Source: Candidatus Coxiella mudrowiae
GTDB taxonomy: Bacteria; Pseudomonadota; Gammaproteobacteria; Coxiellales; Coxiellaceae
DNA: 64,000 bases
NCBI GenBank assembly: GCA_001077715.1
Contig: CP011126.1
Location: 1,669,841 to 1,733,840 of the forward strand
Reading direction: 5' to 3'
The notes beneath the pieces were generated by a model, which was not told the DNA's origin, ran no database searches, and was given only the letters and a program-made list of their open reading frames with translations. Shown one piece after another: positions 43,679 to 53,692 of this stretch; the first letter of the stretch is position 1; each line of letters starts with the position of its first letter. The position numbers and the translations under genes are program-made.

Positions 43679-44263
43679 CTAAAAATGCTTCTGAAAAGTG
43701 GCTATATAGGGTTCATTACCGCCAATTTCGACTTGCTCTCTCCTCACAAACAGGATTCCCTTCATCATCAATACGTAAATTCATTGTAGCCTTGCGACCA
43801 CAGTGGCAAATAGTTTTTATTTCAATTAAAAGATCTGCCCAGATCTGCCCAGATCTGCCCATGCCAGAAGATAGAGACTGCCCTCAAACTGTTCGCCTTG
43901 AAAATCGGTTCGAATCCCATAAGCTAGAATGAGAACATTCAATTCATCGGTCACTAAAGATAATTCTTTCACCTGTAATTTTTTAAAAATTGAGATTCAT
44001 CAACTAAAACAAAATGAATGTTCGGATTTGTTTTTAATTTAGCAGAAATAATTTCAAATAAATTACTCTTTGTCTGAAATGTGCAAGCTTCGGCCTCTAA
44101 ACCAACTCGCGTACTGATTTTACTTTCTCCATCACGATCACTAAATCGCAGCAAGAAATAAGAGCGTGTCCATACCCAGTTCATTGTAATTGTAGCTCGA
44201 TTGTAAGAGTGTGGTGCTTTTACACGCATTCATTGCGGAATAGTAGAAATGTAATTTCGCTAT
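43679..44263 (-). pseudogene. tdk: Thymidine kinase, degraded
   Basis: Remnant of class II thymidine kinase (thymidine salvage). The N-terminus reads [20 protein letters not shown], where the start codon is now ATA (44263) and the P-loop Gly is Cys (NACKST instead of NAGKST). [20 protein letters not shown] is followed by a stop; the next frame has [29 protein letters not shown] (Walker B). The zinc-site and tail pieces follow in other frames, with [20 protein letters not shown] ending at a TAG. A 10-bp unit repeated three times at 43831-43860 shifts the frame. Confidence 0.88.
43831..43860. repeat. 10-bp unit repeated three times
   Basis: AGATCTGCCC occurs three times in direct succession inside the tdk remnant. 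One copy corresponds to the normal gene, so two extra copies (20 bp) shift the frame. Confidence 0.95.
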
Positions 44264-44310
44264 TGGCCTAGCTATACAAGTGTCATAATCCGGAATGTTG
44301 AACTCGTGGA

Positions 44311-44352
44311 TGGCACACCAATAATATGGCACAAATATGGCACACCAATAAT
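44311..44352. repeat. 15-bp direct repeat in the phosphodiesterase remnant
   Basis: TGGCACACCAATAAT occurs at 44311-44325 and 44338-44352, separated by 12 bases that themselves contain a partial copy of the unit. In the protein this duplicates the YWCAI segment. Confidence 0.85.
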
Positions 44353-45469
44353 TAAGAGCATGCGTTTGGATCCCTTTCGATAGGTTGTCCGTCCGTACCC
44401 GTTGCATAATATTCTTTATAGAATTGAACTAATGGATTGGTTCGCTGCAATTTTTCCATTCTGTTAATTAATAACAGTGCATACACTGAGGTTGGTATTT
44501 TTTGTTAAAACTATATAAAACTTGCCAATGTTGATCGGCAGAAGAAATATTTTATTAATAAGCAAATAATAAGTATGAAAATTAACCACATCAAAACTGC
44601 TGACATCGTATTGAAATACTTTAAATCCGGAATTATTGCCAAATCGCGGACTTATTGGAGGAATGTAGCTATCAAAAATGTCTTCATTTAAATTATTTCT
44701 CACTAGAGAAAACCTGTCCATATGAAGATGAGAGCTCAAGATTCCCTCAATCACGGAACTATATTCAGACATAAAAGAGATAAATTGTCGTAGATAATCA
44801 GGTTACCATAAAGACGTTGTCTTTCCCGAAGTCAACGTTTTATAAACATCAATTCCAAAGGGAATATGAAATACCACCCGAAACCCACTGACGTTCGAGA
44901 ACCGCTTGGGAAAGTATTTCTTTGAGCCATTTTAACTCCTCCTGAACGGCAGCCACAACATGGGGGCTGTAGCTTTTTTCCGAAAAAAGCACGGAATTTA
45001 ATACTAAAATTCTATTTCTATTATTTATTAGGAGGACCCGGGAGGCATAATTTCATAATAGCCCGCATAGGGAAAGGTTTGAAGAAAACTCGCCCGATTC
45101 GCCGCACTCATCAAAAAAAAACGACCAGAGGTTAGCCATATCACTATAAAAATCTCCTTCCGGTTTGGAATAATAGTCTTCCCCATAAGAATCATTATTA
45201 CCTATAGCAGGTGATAAATGGGCGTTTTTGGAAAGGTAGTGTGGAACTCATTTGTTAAAAACTGCATCGTTTTCTGAACAAAAGATTGATATCCTTTAAA
45301 GGAGGAATCCAATCCTCCGAATAGAGTGTATATTTCTCTTTGTAATCATTCGCCAGATAGTCACCTATCAGGAACACAAAAGAAGGCTGATTTTGTGCTC
45401 CTAGCATTTCCAATTCATTGAGTGTCCACTTTAAAAGAGCGTAAAAAGAGCGTAATCTGTATCTTGACC

Positions 45470-45541
<72 letters not shown>

Positions 45542-45860
45542 CGTTTTTGGCTCATATTGTTCAAAAAAAAACAGTCCATTGATCGGCAGGGCTGTTTTTA
45601 ATTTAACAATCAGAGGACAAATACTCTTTTTGCTTTCACATGTATCAAATGGATCAAAATGAATATCTGTTACACTAAAGAAATTAGTTACCCCCAGGCG
45701 AATAGAGGGAAAGGGAGGAACCAAAACTAATCTCATTAAGACAACATAAATAAAACCCCGAGGAACTTCAATGTTTCCTCATTCTTTAGGAGTTTCCACT
45801 TCAATCCTGGAGAAGATAGATTTATAATACATGAACAAAAATTAAACTGAGCATTTTGTC

Positions 45861-46392
45861 GTGAAATTACTACCTGCTATCCTTTGTATCGTTGGTTTTG
45901 CTGTCTTTTCCCAAATGGTGCTGGCTTCCCCCACCCACAATAGCAGTCCCGCAGACCCAGCATCCCGAACACCTGCCAATGGATTGTCCTCCGGTTATCT
46001 CAGTTGCCCCCAAATAAGCAATCTTCAAAAAGATTCTCGGAAAATGGTTTGGTTTACGAAAAACGGTTGGCTAAGTTATGCGGCTTCCTTTGCCACTCAT
46101 ATAGATAAATTTTTAGGGGCCCAATGGCAGGGGGTAAACCTAGGAAATATCACTTGCCTTTATGCTTCTAACGAAAAAATGACATTCCCCATCGCCTTGG
46201 AATACAAGCTGCTTGTGTATGCAACCTACTGGCGGGAAGTGGAGTAAAAATTTAGGTGGTTAAACCAATTGTAAGGCATCTAATCAATACCAATGTATTT
46301 TTAAACCCTAAGCTCAACCAAAAGTCGGCGATGTTTATCAACAAGCTAGGCAATTAAAGAACAGCGCTATTCAAGAAGAAATGGGGTTTTAA
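45861..46392 (+). pseudogene. Exported DUF3757/EirA-like protein, frameshifted
   Basis: Remnant of a small secreted protein. The first 128 codons are open: a signal peptide (MKLLPAILCIVGFAVFSQMV, LASPTHN), then LSCPQISNLQKDSRKMVWFT, NGWLSYAASFATHIDKFLGA, QWQGVNLGNITCLYASNEKM. After that the frame shifts near 46235, and WSKNLGG, stop, TNCKASNQYQCIFKP, stop, PKVGDVYQQARQL completes the expected Cys-containing tail. CPQIS, SFxxxIxxFxGAQWQGVxxGxITCxY fits the DUF3757 family that includes the Coxiella protein EirA (a T4SS-associated factor, from memory). The lesions affect only the last third. Confidence 0.55.
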
Positions 46393-46409
46393 GAAGAAGG
46401 ATTTAGCGA

Positions 46410-47300
46410 ATGTGGCGTTTCTTTAATTCTCCGTTAGGACTTTTTCTTATTTTTCTCTATATCATTCCTTCTTTTATCTTAGGAGTATTTGCGCTTATTT
46501 TTGGTCTTCTAGCTCGACTCATGCCGGTTAAGTCCTGGTATCGGGCGGTAATGAAAATTGCTTTATTCTTTCCTACTCTCTGGGCCATTACTTCTGGTAA
46601 ATTCCTAAGTGTGCGCCGTCATCGCTGGAAAATTGAAGGCGAAGGCGATCTTTATCCTAATAAATGGTATCTCTTAATTAGCAATCATCAAACCTGGCTT
46701 GATATATTAGTGCTCGGACGCGCATTCGGTCATAAAATTTCCGTCATTAAATTTTTTATGAAACGAGAACTGCTATGGAGCTTGCCTATACTCGGTCTGA
46801 GTTGTTGGTCTTTGGGTTATCCTTTCGTTCGCCGGTATTCTCCCCAGGCAATTCGCAAACAACCAGAATTGAAAGGACAAGATATAGAAACCACAAAAAA
46901 AGCATGTGAAAAATTTAAAGAATTCTCAACCACAGTAATGAATTTTGTAGAAGGTACTCGTTTTACGATTGCTAAGCAGCAACGCCAATCTTCTCCTTAT
47001 ATGCATTTGTTAAAGCCGAAATCAGGTGGGATTGCGATCGTTATTAAAGAATTGCAAAAGGAATTGAGTGGAATTTTAAATGTGACCATCCATTATTCCC
47101 AACCACTCACCTTATGGAAATATTTTCGCGGTGACCATTCTACTATCACCATTCATTATGAATTGTTACCCTTAGCTGCTGATCTTATCGGTGATTATTA
47201 TGAAGATCGCGATTTTCGTCGTTATTTCCAGAAATGGCTAAATTTTCTCTGGGAACGCAAAGATTTATTGTTAGATGAACTAAGTCGCGCAAACAATTGA
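46410..47300 (+). CDS. 1-acylglycerol-3-phosphate acyltransferase-like (PlsC/YihG-type)
   Basis: Membrane-bound lysophospholipid acyltransferase, likely adding the sn-2 acyl chain in phospholipid synthesis. The 296-residue protein has two N-terminal hydrophobic segments (LGLFLIFLYIIPSFILGVFA, FFPTLWAITSG), the catalytic HxxxxD motif in LISNHQTWLDILVLGR near residue 95, and the second motif EGTRFT near residue 178. LLKPKSGGIAIVIKEL follows, as in YihG-type enzymes. The start ATG at 46410 follows the short repeated AAGAAG region. It is intact and lies between dead genes. Confidence 0.88.
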   Translation: MWRFFNSPLGLFLIFLYIIPSFILGVFALIFGLLARLMPVKSWYRAVMKIALFFPTLWAITSGKFLSVRRHRWKIEGEGDLYPNKWYLLISNHQTWLDILVLGRAFGHKISVIKFFMKRELLWSLPILGLSCWSLGYPFVRRYSPQAIRKQPELKGQDIETTKKACEKFKEFSTTVMNFVEGTRFTIAKQQRQSSPYMHLLKPKSGGIAIVIKELQKELSGILNVTIHYSQPLTLWKYFRGDHSTITIHYELLPLAADLIGDYYEDRDFRRYFQKWLNFLWERKDLLLDELSRANN

Positions 47301-47304
47301 TGAT

Positions 47305-48239
47305 CAGTAGAAGAAAATCACCATTATCAGCTGAAAAGTCTATTGGAACTGCGGCAAGGAGAAATTTTAAAACAATAACTTAAAGGAAATAATTCTAGCA
47401 TTCATTTCACTATCATCGGGCGGACTACGGAAGGCGACTGCCTAACAAGGTCATTAGCCCAAAGTGGCGGGAAAGATCTCTTCGTTAAGGACTTACAACA
47501 GGCTTTGCTTGACGAAGAGGCTGATATTGCTATCCATTCTTTTAAAGACCTATCAGTACAAAATAAAGCCGGGTTAATCATCGCGGCTTTTCTACTCCAC
47601 GAGGATCCCCGAGATGTTTTAGTCACCAATGAATTTAATTCTTTAACTGATTTGCTACCTCAAGCTATTATCGGCACATCGGGCCCACGACGACACTGTC
47701 AATTAAAGAGAATCCAATCTAAATCGAAAATTGGAAATATTCTGGGAAATATCGAAACACGTTTAGCAAAACTAAACGAGGGATATTACGACACCATCAT
47801 TTTAGCAGCAGCAGGATTAAAAAACGATTGCAGCTAGAAAATCGTATTAGTGAGTATCTCGATGTTCGGAAATTTATACCGGCTATTGGACAAGTAGCTA
47901 TTGGTGTGGAATGTCGTAAGGAAGATGCCCAAATTCATGACTTATTATTGAAACCCTTGGACGATAAAAAAACACGGCAGTGTGTATAATTTCAGAACAA
48001 GCTGTTAACTACAAACTCGGGGCGTTTGCTTCACTCCCATTGCAGCGGATGGAATCTTTAATAACGAAGATTTTTCTCTCTCTGCTATGATAGGAAAGCT
48101 GGAGGGTTCTTTGGTTCTCTGATACTACACAGTTAAGGGCAAATCCGAAGAGGCGTAAACTCTTGGTTTGCAAGCTGCTCAAGAACTCTTAAAGCAAGGT
48201 TCTGATTCGATATTGGCAGAATTAAAACAAAAATGTTGA
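47305..48239 (+). pseudogene. hemC: Porphobilinogen deaminase, degraded
   Basis: Remnant of the enzyme that polymerises four porphobilinogens to hydroxymethylbilane in tetrapyrrole synthesis. A stub of the N-terminus (RKSPLS) is in another frame. The main piece (47505-47837) reads DEEADIAIHSFKDLSVQNKA, LLHEDPRDVLVTNEFNSLTD and IGTSGPRRHCQLKRIQSKSK, GNIETRLAKLNEGYYDTIIL, all hallmark segments. Downstream in other frames are ISEYLDVRKFIPAIGQVAIG and CFTPIAADGIFNNEDFSLSA; the region that should hold the dipyrromethane cysteine (LGGGC) is disrupted. Frameshifts lie near 47360-47500, 47835 and 47985. Its original stop overlaps the aroD start. Confidence 0.9.
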
Positions 48240-48919
48240 GCGACTTAAAGATCTGTGTCTCGGTAATTGGGCTAACTCTCGAATCGTTTTTATTGCAACT
48301 CGAGAAAGCTCAAAATCTGACTGATTTTATAGAGCTTCGTGTGGACTTCATTCAAGATATAAACCCAGAAATGTTAGATGTTATTGCTACAAATACCAAT
48401 AAAAAATCTATCCTATGCTGCCGCGCTAAAAAGGATGGCGGAAAATTCCAAGGCACTTTGGAAGAGCAAAATAAAATTTTACAAGTGGGAAATAATCTCG
48501 GATTTAATTATTTGGACATTGATCTTTACCTTGCAAATAAAATTACTATTCAAAATAAAAAAGCTAAATTTATTCTCTCTTATCATAATTTTAAAAAAAC
48601 CCCAGATTTCAAAGAGCTCAAAACTATTGCAGCGCATATGTGGGATTTTAAGCCCGATGTTCTAAAATTTGCAGTTATGACGAATAGCCAAACTGATGTT
48701 AAAACTTTATTTCAATTACTACTCAATAAAAAAGAAAACGAAAATATGATTGTTCTTGGCATGGGCAAACAGGGAAAAACGACCCGATTATTGGCACCGC
48801 TATTAGGGGGGTATTTAACCTTCACCTCTCTGGAAGAGGCAAAATCAGCACCAGGACAAATTGCTTACGAAGTAATGGAAAATTTCTATTATAAGTTCCA
48901 AGAAATTTTAGATCACTAA
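48233..48919 (+). CDS. aroD: 3-dehydroquinate dehydratase type I
   Basis: Shikimate-pathway enzyme that dehydrates 3-dehydroquinate through a Schiff base. The 228-residue protein has the type I features: the substrate-binding FIELRVDFI near residue 34, the general-base His in FILSYHNFKK near residue 120, the Schiff-base Lys in PDVLKFAVM near residue 148, and the C-terminal GGYLTFTSLEEAKSAPGQIA with the conserved Ser/Gln. ATG 48233 overlaps the stop of the dead hemC by a few bases, so it was coupled to that gene. It remains open and intact although the upstream part of the operon is dead. Confidence 0.9.
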   Translation: MLSDLKICVSVIGLTLESFLLQLEKAQNLTDFIELRVDFIQDINPEMLDVIATNTNKKSILCCRAKKDGGKFQGTLEEQNKILQVGNNLGFNYLDIDLYLANKITIQNKKAKFILSYHNFKKTPDFKELKTIAAHMWDFKPDVLKFAVMTNSQTDVKTLFQLLLNKKENENMIVLGMGKQGKTTRLLAPLLGGYLTFTSLEEAKSAPGQIAYEVMENFYYKFQEILDH

Positions 48920-48983
48920 TACCATTCCGCTCCCATTAATCTGATTATATAATACAAAACACTTTATTCACGAGGAATTTACC

Positions 48984-49325
48984 ATGTACAAGCTCACTTT
49001 CTATGTTCCTGAAGAACACTTAGACGAGATCAAAAATGCCTTATTTTCAAAAGGGGCCGGGCGAATTGGCGATTACGATTGCTGTGCGTGGCAAACCTTG
49101 GGAGTGGGACAATATCGTCCTCTGAAAGGGAGTCACCCCTATGTAGGCAGCCAGGACCAAATTGAAACTGTTAAAGAATATTTGGTAGAGATGGTTTGTG
49201 AAGATCAGCATTTACATGCTGTAATCGAAGAATTAATGCGCCTTCATCCTTACGAAATACCTGCTTATGCAGCATGGAAAATAGAGCTTTATGCGAAACA
49301 ATCGATTAAAAAGATAAGACTATAG
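48984..49325 (+). CDS. YqfO/NIF3-domain-like small protein
   Basis: Intact 113-residue protein resembling the stand-alone YqfO insertion-domain family often found fused to NIF3 proteins; the function is unknown. The sequence MYKLTFYVPEEHLDEIKNAL, FSKGAGRIGDYDCCAWQTLG, VGQYRPLKGSHPYVGSQDQI and LMRLHPYEIPAYAAWKIEL carries the family GAGRIGxYxxCxWxTxGxGxFRP and HPYExPAY patterns, with the conserved histidine and glutamate. GAGG lies about ten bases upstream of the ATG. It sits between aroD and the dead hemD, whose start region overlaps its last codons. Confidence 0.82.
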   Translation: MYKLTFYVPEEHLDEIKNALFSKGAGRIGDYDCCAWQTLGVGQYRPLKGSHPYVGSQDQIETVKEYLVEMVCEDQHLHAVIEELMRLHPYEIPAYAAWKIELYAKQSIKKIRL

Positions 49326-50040
49326 TCATTACTCGTCCTAAAGATCAAGCGAAAAAACTAAAAAATGACATTAAAAAAATGGGTGGGAAAGTGATTTTAT
49401 TTCCTACGCTGATTATAAAACCGCTAAAGGTAGACCCAAAACAATCCAGCAAATCTTTTTTCCAGCGACTTTATCTTATTTTTAAACGACAATGCTGTAA
49501 GATATGCTCCCAATCTAAGCTTTCAAGCCAATCAAAAAATAATAGCTATTGGACCAGGAACAGCTAACGCATTGTATAAACGAGGAATTTCTGTAAATGC
49601 GCTTTCGAAAAAATATAGTAGCCAAAGCCTTCTGAAATTATCTATTCTATCTATTCTAAAAAAGATATTCACGGAAAAACTATAACTTTCTTTTGTGGAG
49701 AAAACACCTGACCTTATTTAAAGCATAAATTAAGAGAGTGTGGAGGAAAGACGTTTCTAATTTTTTGTTACCGGGGGAAAGCCTTTAGATAGGTCGCAAA
49801 ATAATCAAAACTTTAACTAAGAAATCCATTCATGCTATAGTATCTACGAGTGTGGAAAGTCTTCAGAACGTAAAGGTTTTATTTTCTTCACACTGGCAAT
49901 AGCTACAAAGCATTTCCTTACTAGTCATCAGCGAGGAGATGCATGATACTGCCATTTTTATAGCTTTAATTACGTAATTATGGCGGAGAATCCTACGGAA
50001 AAAGCCATTATCGAAATATTGCAAAAACAGATACCTTAAT
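49320..50040 (+). pseudogene. hemD: Uroporphyrinogen-III synthase, degraded
   Basis: Remnant of the enzyme that cyclises hydroxymethylbilane. The start region reads VITRPKDQAKKLKNDIKKMG, GKVILFPTLIIKPLKVDP, then the frame shifts. The conserved IIAIGPGTANALYKRGISVN and ALSKKYSSQSLLKLS follow in another frame, then GKTITFFCGENT, stop, YLKHKLRECGGKTFL. Stops and frameshifts run to about 50040. A 9-bp tandem duplication (TCTATTCTA twice, 49641-49658) lies inside. It stands immediately before hemX, as in the usual hemC-hemD-hemX-hemY order. Confidence 0.82.
49641..49658. repeat. 9-bp perfect tandem duplication
   Basis: TCTATTCTA occurs twice in succession inside the hemD remnant. Confidence 0.8.
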
Positions 50041-50079
50041 TTAAGGTAATTCAAATTACTTTTTCAATAAGGAAAAGCC

Positions 50080-51063
50080 GTGCCTGAGACGTTTACTTCA
50101 AACGACTTGACTAAAAAGCTGAAACCGCGCCGCCCTCCACGGAACACTGGTTTATTGCTCAGTGTAATTGCACTTATTTTAGCTTTGGGAGGTATAGGTA
50201 TTGGCTCAAGTATCGCTATTTGGCGCCACCTCAACACCCATCAATTTGAACGTCAACTAGCTGAACTGAGAACCGATTTGCAACAATCGCAAGCACCAAT
50301 GCAAGCAACCCTTAACGCTAACCAGGCAGACATTGCTCAACTTTCTCAAAAATTCACTGAGGCTACTTCTCAAAAAAACATTTCTGAAGCAGCTTACTTA
50401 ATTCGTTTAGCCAATATCCACTTGCTGGTTGAAAAGGATTCTGCCGTCGCTCTTCAATTACTGAAAATGGCACGACAACAATTAAAATCCTCCTCCCAAG
50501 AGAGCCTCGTTACATTAAAGGAAGCGATCGATCAAGATATTACCACTCTTTCTGCCAGTGCGCCCGTTGAAGTAACGAAGCTCTCTGACCAATTAGATCA
50601 ATTAAAAATCGACGTAGGTAATTTATCACTGCTTCCCTCTAAGGAATTCTCTGAAACAACACCGGCGAAAACTGAGCCTACTCCAGAAGAAAAAAATTGG
50701 TGGGAGAAACTCAAATATAATCTGGGTGGTTTAAAGAAACTCTTTGTCATTCGGCGCATCGATCATCCTACTTCACCTTTATTGGAACCTCAGCAAACCT
50801 TGTTTTTAAAAGAAAACATCCAATTAAAATTAACTCAAGCCCAATGGGCCCTAATCAATAAAAATTCTTCGCTCTATCAAAAAAGTTTAAGTTCTGCCAT
50901 TCAATGGTTGGCTGAGTATGATTCTAATCAAACCGAAACAGCTGCGCTTATTAAAAGAATACAAACTTTAGATGCGGTTGATATTGAACCTACGCTTCCC
51001 TCTTTGAAGTCCTTACAGGCACTCGCACTCGCTAATACTTCGGTTCCCGAAAAAAAAACATGA
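50080..51063 (+). CDS. hemX: HemX family membrane protein
   Basis: Inner-membrane protein encoded with the tetrapyrrole genes in many gammaproteobacteria. Despite older annotation as a methyltransferase, its exact role is unclear. The 327-residue protein starts at GTG 50080 with GGAAAAG upstream. It has a short cytoplasmic tail (KKLKPRRPPRNT), one membrane helix (GLLLSVIALILALGGIGIGS) and a long periplasmic helical domain with heptad character (LAELRTDLQQSQAPMQATLN and onward), then WWEKLKYNLGGLKKLFVIRR and LKENIQLKLTQAQWALINKN, which are typical of the family. It is intact although hemC and hemD next to it are dead. Its ACATGA end overlaps the hemY start by four bases. Confidence 0.88.
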   Translation: MPETFTSNDLTKKLKPRRPPRNTGLLLSVIALILALGGIGIGSSIAIWRHLNTHQFERQLAELRTDLQQSQAPMQATLNANQADIAQLSQKFTEATSQKNISEAAYLIRLANIHLLVEKDSAVALQLLKMARQQLKSSSQESLVTLKEAIDQDITTLSASAPVEVTKLSDQLDQLKIDVGNLSLLPSKEFSETTPAKTEPTPEEKNWWEKLKYNLGGLKKLFVIRRIDHPTSPLLEPQQTLFLKENIQLKLTQAQWALINKNSSLYQKSLSSAIQWLAEYDSNQTETAALIKRIQTLDAVDIEPTLPSLKSLQALALANTSVPEKKT

Positions 51064-52238
51064 AATTTTTAATTTTATTATTTCTTCTTCTTTTATTGTC
51101 ACTTTGGCTAGGGCTGGAAATGGCTCAAGATACCGGCTACATATTAATCACTTACCGTCATTGGAGTATTGAGACAACCTTGTGGGTAGCTCTCATTTCT
51201 TTGATTGTTCTCTTTCTTCTTCTTTATTTTATATTTCGTCTAATCAGCCACGCTACTCATCTTTCAAAGAATATGCAACGATGGCGGAAAATGCGGCTTT
51301 ATCGACGCGGACGTCATCTCACTAATACTGGCTTGTGTGAGCTTGCCGAAGGACGCTGGCAGCGCGCCGAACAGACTTTAACAAAATCGGCCAAGATGAT
51401 TCGAAGTCCTCTTATTAATTATTTGGCCGCGGCTCAGGCCGCCAATGCCAAACAGGCTTATGAACGTCGAGATAATTATCTACGCTTGGCTCATACGACT
51501 ACTAAGGGGTCTGCTATTGCTGTAGGTCTTACTCAAGCACAATTACAAATTTGTAACCACCAGTGGGAACAGGCACTCGCTACCTTGCAGCATTTAGATC
51601 AAGAAGACTCTCATCATGAATATACATTAAAATTATTAAAACAAGTCTATTTAAAACTTCAAGATTGGCAAAATTTGCGCCCTTTATTTCCCGGTTTACG
51701 AAAATTTAAAGTGGAACCTCCCGAGACTTTAGCTGCTTTAGAAAAAGAAACTTATATTAATTTGCTCGCTGAAGCTTACCAAAAAGGTAAGCAACCTTTA
51801 ATTAAAGCATGGGAGTCGTTGCCTTGTCATTTTCAACAAGACGTTGATTTAATTGAACCCTATACACGCTATTTAATAACTCTGGGTGAAGCAGACAGGG
51901 CTATTCCCTTAATTGAACACATACTCAAAAAACAATGGAATCCAGCTCTGGTTACGACTTATGGTTTAGCCTGCCCTATTAAAGAATTTAAACAATTAGC
52001 AACGGCTGAATTATGGCTTAAAAAATACCCGAAGGAGCCAGAATTATTCCTTTGCTTGGGAAGATTAAGCCTCCGAGAAAAATTCTTAGGCAAAGCTCGT
52101 GATTATCTTCAAAGCAGTATTAAATTAGCACCTACACCAGCCGCTTACCAAGAATTAGGGAGAATTTACGAGGAACAAGGCCAAAAAAATACTGCTCTAG
52201 ATTGTTATCGAAAAGCATTAGCCTTTGGAAATATCTAG
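51060..52238 (+). CDS. hemY: HemY family TPR membrane protein
   Basis: Inner-membrane protein with two N-terminal helices (FLILLFLLLLLSLWLGLEMA and LWVALISLIVLFLLLYFIFR) followed by a cytosolic or periplasmic tetratricopeptide domain. The proteobacterial HemY of this type is not the Bacillus protoporphyrinogen oxidase. The 392 residues include LAEGRWQRAEQTLTKSAKMI, YLAAAQAANAKQAYERRDNY and the C-terminal GRIYEEQGQKNTALDCYRKA TPR unit. It overlaps hemX by ATGA and is followed after nine bases by a frameshifted exported glycosidase gene. Complete and apparently functional. Confidence 0.9.
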   Translation: MKFLILLFLLLLLSLWLGLEMAQDTGYILITYRHWSIETTLWVALISLIVLFLLLYFIFRLISHATHLSKNMQRWRKMRLYRRGRHLTNTGLCELAEGRWQRAEQTLTKSAKMIRSPLINYLAAAQAANAKQAYERRDNYLRLAHTTTKGSAIAVGLTQAQLQICNHQWEQALATLQHLDQEDSHHEYTLKLLKQVYLKLQDWQNLRPLFPGLRKFKVEPPETLAALEKETYINLLAEAYQKGKQPLIKAWESLPCHFQQDVDLIEPYTRYLITLGEADRAIPLIEHILKKQWNPALVTTYGLACPIKEFKQLATAELWLKKYPKEPELFLCLGRLSLREKFLGKARDYLQSSIKLAPTPAAYQELGRIYEEQGQKNTALDCYRKALAFGNI

Positions 52239-52247
52239 AAATTAATT

Positions 52248-53040
52248 ATGAATTCATTTCGCTTTTTCAGTATGGTTATCTTTTTATGTGTCGGCTGGAT
52301 TTCCTGTGCAAATTCCAAAATTTAAATGTTTAACTGCAGGTATTGAATATACGGCTGTTAATCCTTCCTATTCTCAGTCTATAGAAAAAATATATGCTTT
52401 TAAAATTGATTTAAATCGCTATAATTTTCAAATAATAAGAGCAAAGGATTTAAAACAAACTTCTCTTTTTGCTAATCAATGGACACAACCTCATAAAGTT
52501 TTTATTGCTATAAATGGTGGATTCTTTACGCCCACTTTACACCCTCTTGGACTAAGAATTAGTAACGGAGAAACATTGAGTCCCTTACGACCCATAAAAT
52601 GGTGGGGAATTTTTTTAATTAAAAATAATCAGGCCCGGATTGTCAGTCCGCAAAATTATTCTCCTTCTCCACAAATTAATTTTGCTATTCAAGCTACTCC
52701 TCGACTAATTATTAATGGTCAGATCTTAAAACTTCAGGAGCGATTGGCTCAACGATCTTCACTCTGCATTACAAAATCGGGAAAAGTAATTATCGCTATT
52801 ACTGATCTTAATTTATTATTAACACCCACCCAATTGGCCATCTTGTTAAAAAAATTGGATTGCTACAATGCCCTCAATTTAGATGGAGGGACTTCTTCTC
52901 AATTATTTGCTCGAATCAATGATTTTTCACTAAACGTACCAAGCCTTCGACCAGTGGCCGATCTTATTCTAGTGAGCCAGGTAAACTTATTCTCGCTTAA
53001 AAAAAACAACCAATTAATTGATATTTCACGTCGGGAATGA
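52248..53040 (+). pseudogene. Phosphodiester glycosidase (NAGPA-like), frameshifted after signal peptide
   Basis: Exported protein of the phosphodiester glycosidase family. The natural start is ATG 52248, nine bases after the hemY stop: it encodes a signal peptide (MNSFRFFSMVIFLCVGWISC, ANSKI) and then TAA. The rest is open in the next frame to 53040 and carries the family motifs KVFIAINGGFFTPTLHPLGL, GNxET-like SNGETLSPL, RLAQRSSLCITKSGKVIIAI and NALNLDGGTSSQLF. A single base insertion near 52315-52325 (AAAATTT) is enough to explain the break. A start at GTG 52288 would keep the domain but drop the signal peptide. I therefore call it a recent pseudogene; a sequencing error is possible. Confidence 0.75.
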
Positions 53041-53146
53041 CCTAGCAGACAGATATTTTAGAGATAAAATTAGCTTGTATGGTTTTCCCTGAAACAGTGC
53101 TTTCACAGGTTAAAGTGTAAGAATTAGGTTGGTTTTTTTTAATTAG

Positions 53147-53353
53147 CTACCGCTCACATTTAGAAATACCAAATTTTGCAGAGGTCCCATTCTGGATAAC
53201 TAATGTCCATAATTTACCATCTGCATTTTTTACAGTTTGACTGGAACGGCAAACTCTTTCTTTAAGCTGAGGACAAATTAAAAGTAATCTTTCAGGTTGG
53301 GCTAAAACTCCTCCAGTGATCAGTAAGGAAAAAAAGCATATCTTTTTCTTCAT
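53147..53353 (-). CDS. Small exported protein of unknown function
   Basis: A 68-residue reading frame with a clear signal peptide (MKKKICFFSLLITGGVLAQP, cleavage after LA) and a short mature part with three cysteines (LLICPQLKERVCRSSQTVKN, FGISKCER). I do not recognise the family. It could be intact or a remnant of a longer gene. It lies convergent to the glycosidase gene and upstream of a region with no recognised gene. Confidence 0.4.
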   Translation of the reverse strand: MKKKICFFSLLITGGVLAQPERLLLICPQLKERVCRSSQTVKNADGKLWTLVIQNGTSAKFGISKCER

Positions 53354-53692
53354 AGTTTTGAATATAGGACAGATTGCTTCATAAATTACGGTATTTCTTT
53401 CTAAGACTCTTTTGATGATACTTCTTATTTTTGAAGAGGATGTTGTGATTGATGATTATAAAAAAATGTGCCGTTTAGTCTTGGGAGGGCTCTCTTTCTG
53501 TTTTGATACTGTCCCATTTTCTAATCCAATTCTTAAATAGAGAAATCCGAGCGATAAACAATTCTTTGTACGATGCTTCCTTTGTATTACAAAGTGTAAA
53601 ACATGGTAGAAGTTGGAAGCGTAGTGTCGATACCGGACAACAAGTGGAAGTTCCCCAACGACGATAAAGAATTTTATTTTCCATCCAATTAA

